54,479 bases of DNA. Source: Bacteroides propionicifaciens DSM 19291 = JCM 14649. Its GTDB lineage: Bacteria > Bacteroidota > Bacteroidia > Bacteroidales > Bacteroidaceae. The translations under genes and the position numbers were made by a program. Each line of letters begins with the position of its first letter. Position 1 is the stretch's first letter. Positions 53,015-54,479 of this stretch are shown piece after piece. Where the stretch lies: NCBI RefSeq assembly GCF_000375405.1, contig NZ_AQWS01000019.1, forward strand, positions 1-54,479, written 5' to 3'. The notes under the pieces are model-generated. The model did not search any database. It saw only the letters and a list, made by a program, of their open reading frames with translations, and was not told the DNA's origin.

Positions 53015-54346
53015 TTATTCTACGGAGATAGGAATAGTTTTCTCTACTCTTACTCCATTAGAGACTGTAGATATTTTTAATTCACCTTCACCAGACTTGA
53101 TATCTGTTAAGATCAATTGGTTGTTTTCAATGCTTTGCTCAAAGAAATCTATCTTTTCATCAGATTCAATTGTAGTCTTAATTAGGCAGGCCATATTATC
53201 GGGATCATAAACAAGATCGTCTAGCTCGATAGTCGCAGACTCATTTTTGAGAAGCTTGACTTCCTCTAAAAGTATTTCTGGGTCGTAATGATCATTAAAT
53301 AAAGGCATCGAAGGGAACCAATAATATTTCTGATCTTTAGGAGCCACATCTGATTCATCATCATTGCCAATAGGGATCGTTCTTTCTACTTTTCCATTTT
53401 CGTCGATGATAAATAGCCAATTGTAACATCCGCTTTCTCCCCAGCCATCTCTTTTTACAATAGCATAGAGTTTTCCATCTAAAGGGTTAATTCTGAGTAC
53501 ACCACCATAAAAAGCTAATGCTGTAGAACTTGTGCCTTCGCTTAGGAAGTCTTTTTCAATACCATAATCCGTATCGGAGCCCAAGACAAAGAATTCTGGT
53601 GTTATTTCATCCTTATCTATATCGTATTTGATAAGACGTTTGCTACTACCGAACATTCCAGGGGTAATTGACCAATAGAGTGTATTATTTGCAGGGCTAG
53701 CTATAAATGAATTTGGATTCCAAGCGTCCCAAGTGCCTCGTATGGGTGTGCTACCGATATCTCTAACTTTATGTTTCTCTAAAGTAATAGGATTAATTCG
53801 GAATAGTGAATTCGGATTGCCGACCCAAACATTACCATCTTTGGAAATAACAACCGAACCAGGTTGATCAATGTCTAAAGTTTGTACAAATTTGTCAGTC
53901 TCTACATCGATTACATAAGCATTATTTTGACCTGTTGCAAATACATATTTTCCAATATATACGATGTTCCCTATTGAAGGATTTCCCGGAATAACTATTT
54001 GTTAACTTAAGCTAGAATCAGTTAAATTTACCACCTGAATTCCTGCAGTAGATGATATGTAGCCTTTCTCAGGACTAATTCCTACAAAAGCTTGTCCATT
54101 ACCTCGTCCATTTGCTAGGTCTTGGTGAGTAGTAACTTCTTTAAGGCTATGCTTGTCAGCAATGACGAAGCGATTATTTTGCTTTGACATTACGTATAAG
54201 TTGTTGCCAAATGCAGCACCATGTGTTGAGGTTGTTCCAAATGCAGCACCATGTGTTGAGGTTGTTCCAAATGATTTTCCGGGATTAGCCTTTTGAAAAG
54301 CTTTATAAGTAATAGCGCCATTATCATTGAATAGGTTAAATTGGGA
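53015..54346 (-). pseudogene. DUF5074 beta-propeller surface protein, truncated and interrupted
   Basis: Read on the minus strand, one frame runs from about 54346 to 53015. It shows 'ITYKAFQKANPGKSFGTT', a duplicated ten-residue segment, then 'YVMSKQNNRFVIADKHSLKE', 'GNPSIGNIVYIGKYVFATGQ', 'VISKDGNVWVGNPNSLFRIN' and 'GTWDAWNPNSFIAS'. A C-terminal Ig-like part ends it. These are the marks of Bacteroidales DUF5074/YncE-like propeller proteins. The frame is broken once, by TAA at 54002-54004, between 'DSSLS' and 'QIVIPG'. The 5' end, with signal peptide and first blades, is missing where an insertion sequence begins. An ATG at 53656 could at most give a C-terminal fragment. Confidence 0.82.
54211..54270. 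repeat. 30-nt perfect tandem duplication
   Basis: Bases 54211-54240 and 54241-54270 are identical. On the minus strand they encode two successive copies of FGTTSTHGAA, so the duplication keeps the frame. Other members of the family have the segment once. Confidence 0.95.
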
Positions 54347-54375
54347 TCATATCATATTCTTGGGGATTTAACATA

Positions 54376-54479
54376 TTAAGCAAATAGCTCTGTTGCTCTA
54401 AAGAGGAAGAACTTAGTGTCTGTAATTCCTCTGAAAGTAGCTCTTAGCTGTTTAAGCTTTGCGTTGAAAGACTCTGCAG
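54376..54479 (-). mobile_element. C-terminus of an insertion-sequence transposase, cut by the window end
   Basis: From the right edge, the minus strand encodes 33 residues ending in a stop at 54376-54378: 'AESFNAKLKQLRATFRGITD' then 'TKFFLFRATELFA'. The pattern 'AESFNAKlK.fR..fRGv.D..FFlfRl..lfA' is the conserved end of DDE transposases of the ISAon1/ISL3-like group common in Bacteroidetes. The element must continue to the right of the window. Its left terminus lies between the transposase stop and about 54346, where the DUF5074 frame begins. Terminal repeats cannot be defined from one end. Confidence 0.75.

Noticed and set aside
54359-54424. Frame reading 'SSSSLEQQSYLLNMLNPQ' as the start of the DUF5074 protein
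   Set aside because: The same bases encode a convincing transposase C-terminus in another frame, so this reading is a coincidence.
1-54479. CRISPR arrays, rRNA or tRNA genes, integrase or prophage genes
   Set aside because: None recognised by eye; no regularly spaced repeats, no cloverleaf-like sequences and no phage proteins were seen.

Overview
The window looks like a chromosomal segment from a low-GC member of the Bacteroidales (Bacteroides/Dysgonomonas-like). Three things point there. Promoters fit the Bacteroidetes pattern, a -33 TTTG about 20 nt before a -7 TAnnTTTG, and Shine-Dalgarno sequences are weak. The families are typical of the group: GMD/fucose synthase with the Bacteroidales insertion, an rSAM/lipoprotein-type radical SAM enzyme, DUF4962 heparinase, DUF5074 propeller, EFR1 ferredoxin and DUF6132. 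The species cannot be fixed from sequence alone.

Layout. 1-2.3 kb: a dispersed repeat with inverted arms, a WYL_2-like small protein and an odd helix-turn-helix protein. 2.3-24.5 kb: a large surface polysaccharide (capsule/O-antigen) locus. It starts at a well-formed promoter (2276-2307) with UDP-GlcNAc 4-epimerase and UDP-HexNAc dehydrogenase genes. A very AT-rich specificity core follows (about 4.65-14.3 kb): Wzx flippase, acetyltransferase, ATP-grasp ligase, two paralogous GINT1_N-like beta-propeller proteins bracketing the Wzy polymerase, two GT4 glycosyltransferases and a pyruvyl transferase. Next comes a Pgl-like initiation module (PglA/C/D/E-like) without its 4,6-dehydratase, then a terminator, gmd-fcl for GDP-fucose, and the export/length-control trio (Wza-like, Wzc tyrosine kinase, CpsB-type phosphatase). 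Together these genes would make, initiate, assemble, polymerise and export an acidic, pyruvylated polysaccharide. No UpxY/UpxZ-type regulator is seen.

24.5-31.6 kb: an internally deleted copy of the CpsB phosphatase gene, a radical SAM/SPASM protein whose first cluster cysteine is a serine, a DASS transporter, nicotinate phosphoribosyltransferase, a MATE exporter and an RRM protein. 31.9-38.3 kb: decaying catabolic genes. An internally deleted MFS sugar transporter lies beside a GH32 fructanase broken at an A7 run, and a heparinase II/III-family gene has lost its 5' half and is frameshifted. Intact CAT-like and pyridoxal kinase genes lie between them. 39-52.8 kb: mostly housekeeping, with a P-loop HprK/PEPCK-like protein, an LTA-synthase-like enzyme, an EFR1 ferredoxin, gyrA, a TPR protein, BrnQ, rhodanese, DUF6132 and a divergent oxyR/dps pair with a candidate OxyR operator. 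53-54.5 kb: a DUF5074 surface-propeller pseudogene carrying an in-frame stop and a 30-nt tandem duplication, cut at its 5' end by an insertion sequence whose transposase C-terminus runs off the window.

No CRISPR array, rRNA or tRNA gene was recognised. Functions are read from motifs and remembered family features; no searches were run.
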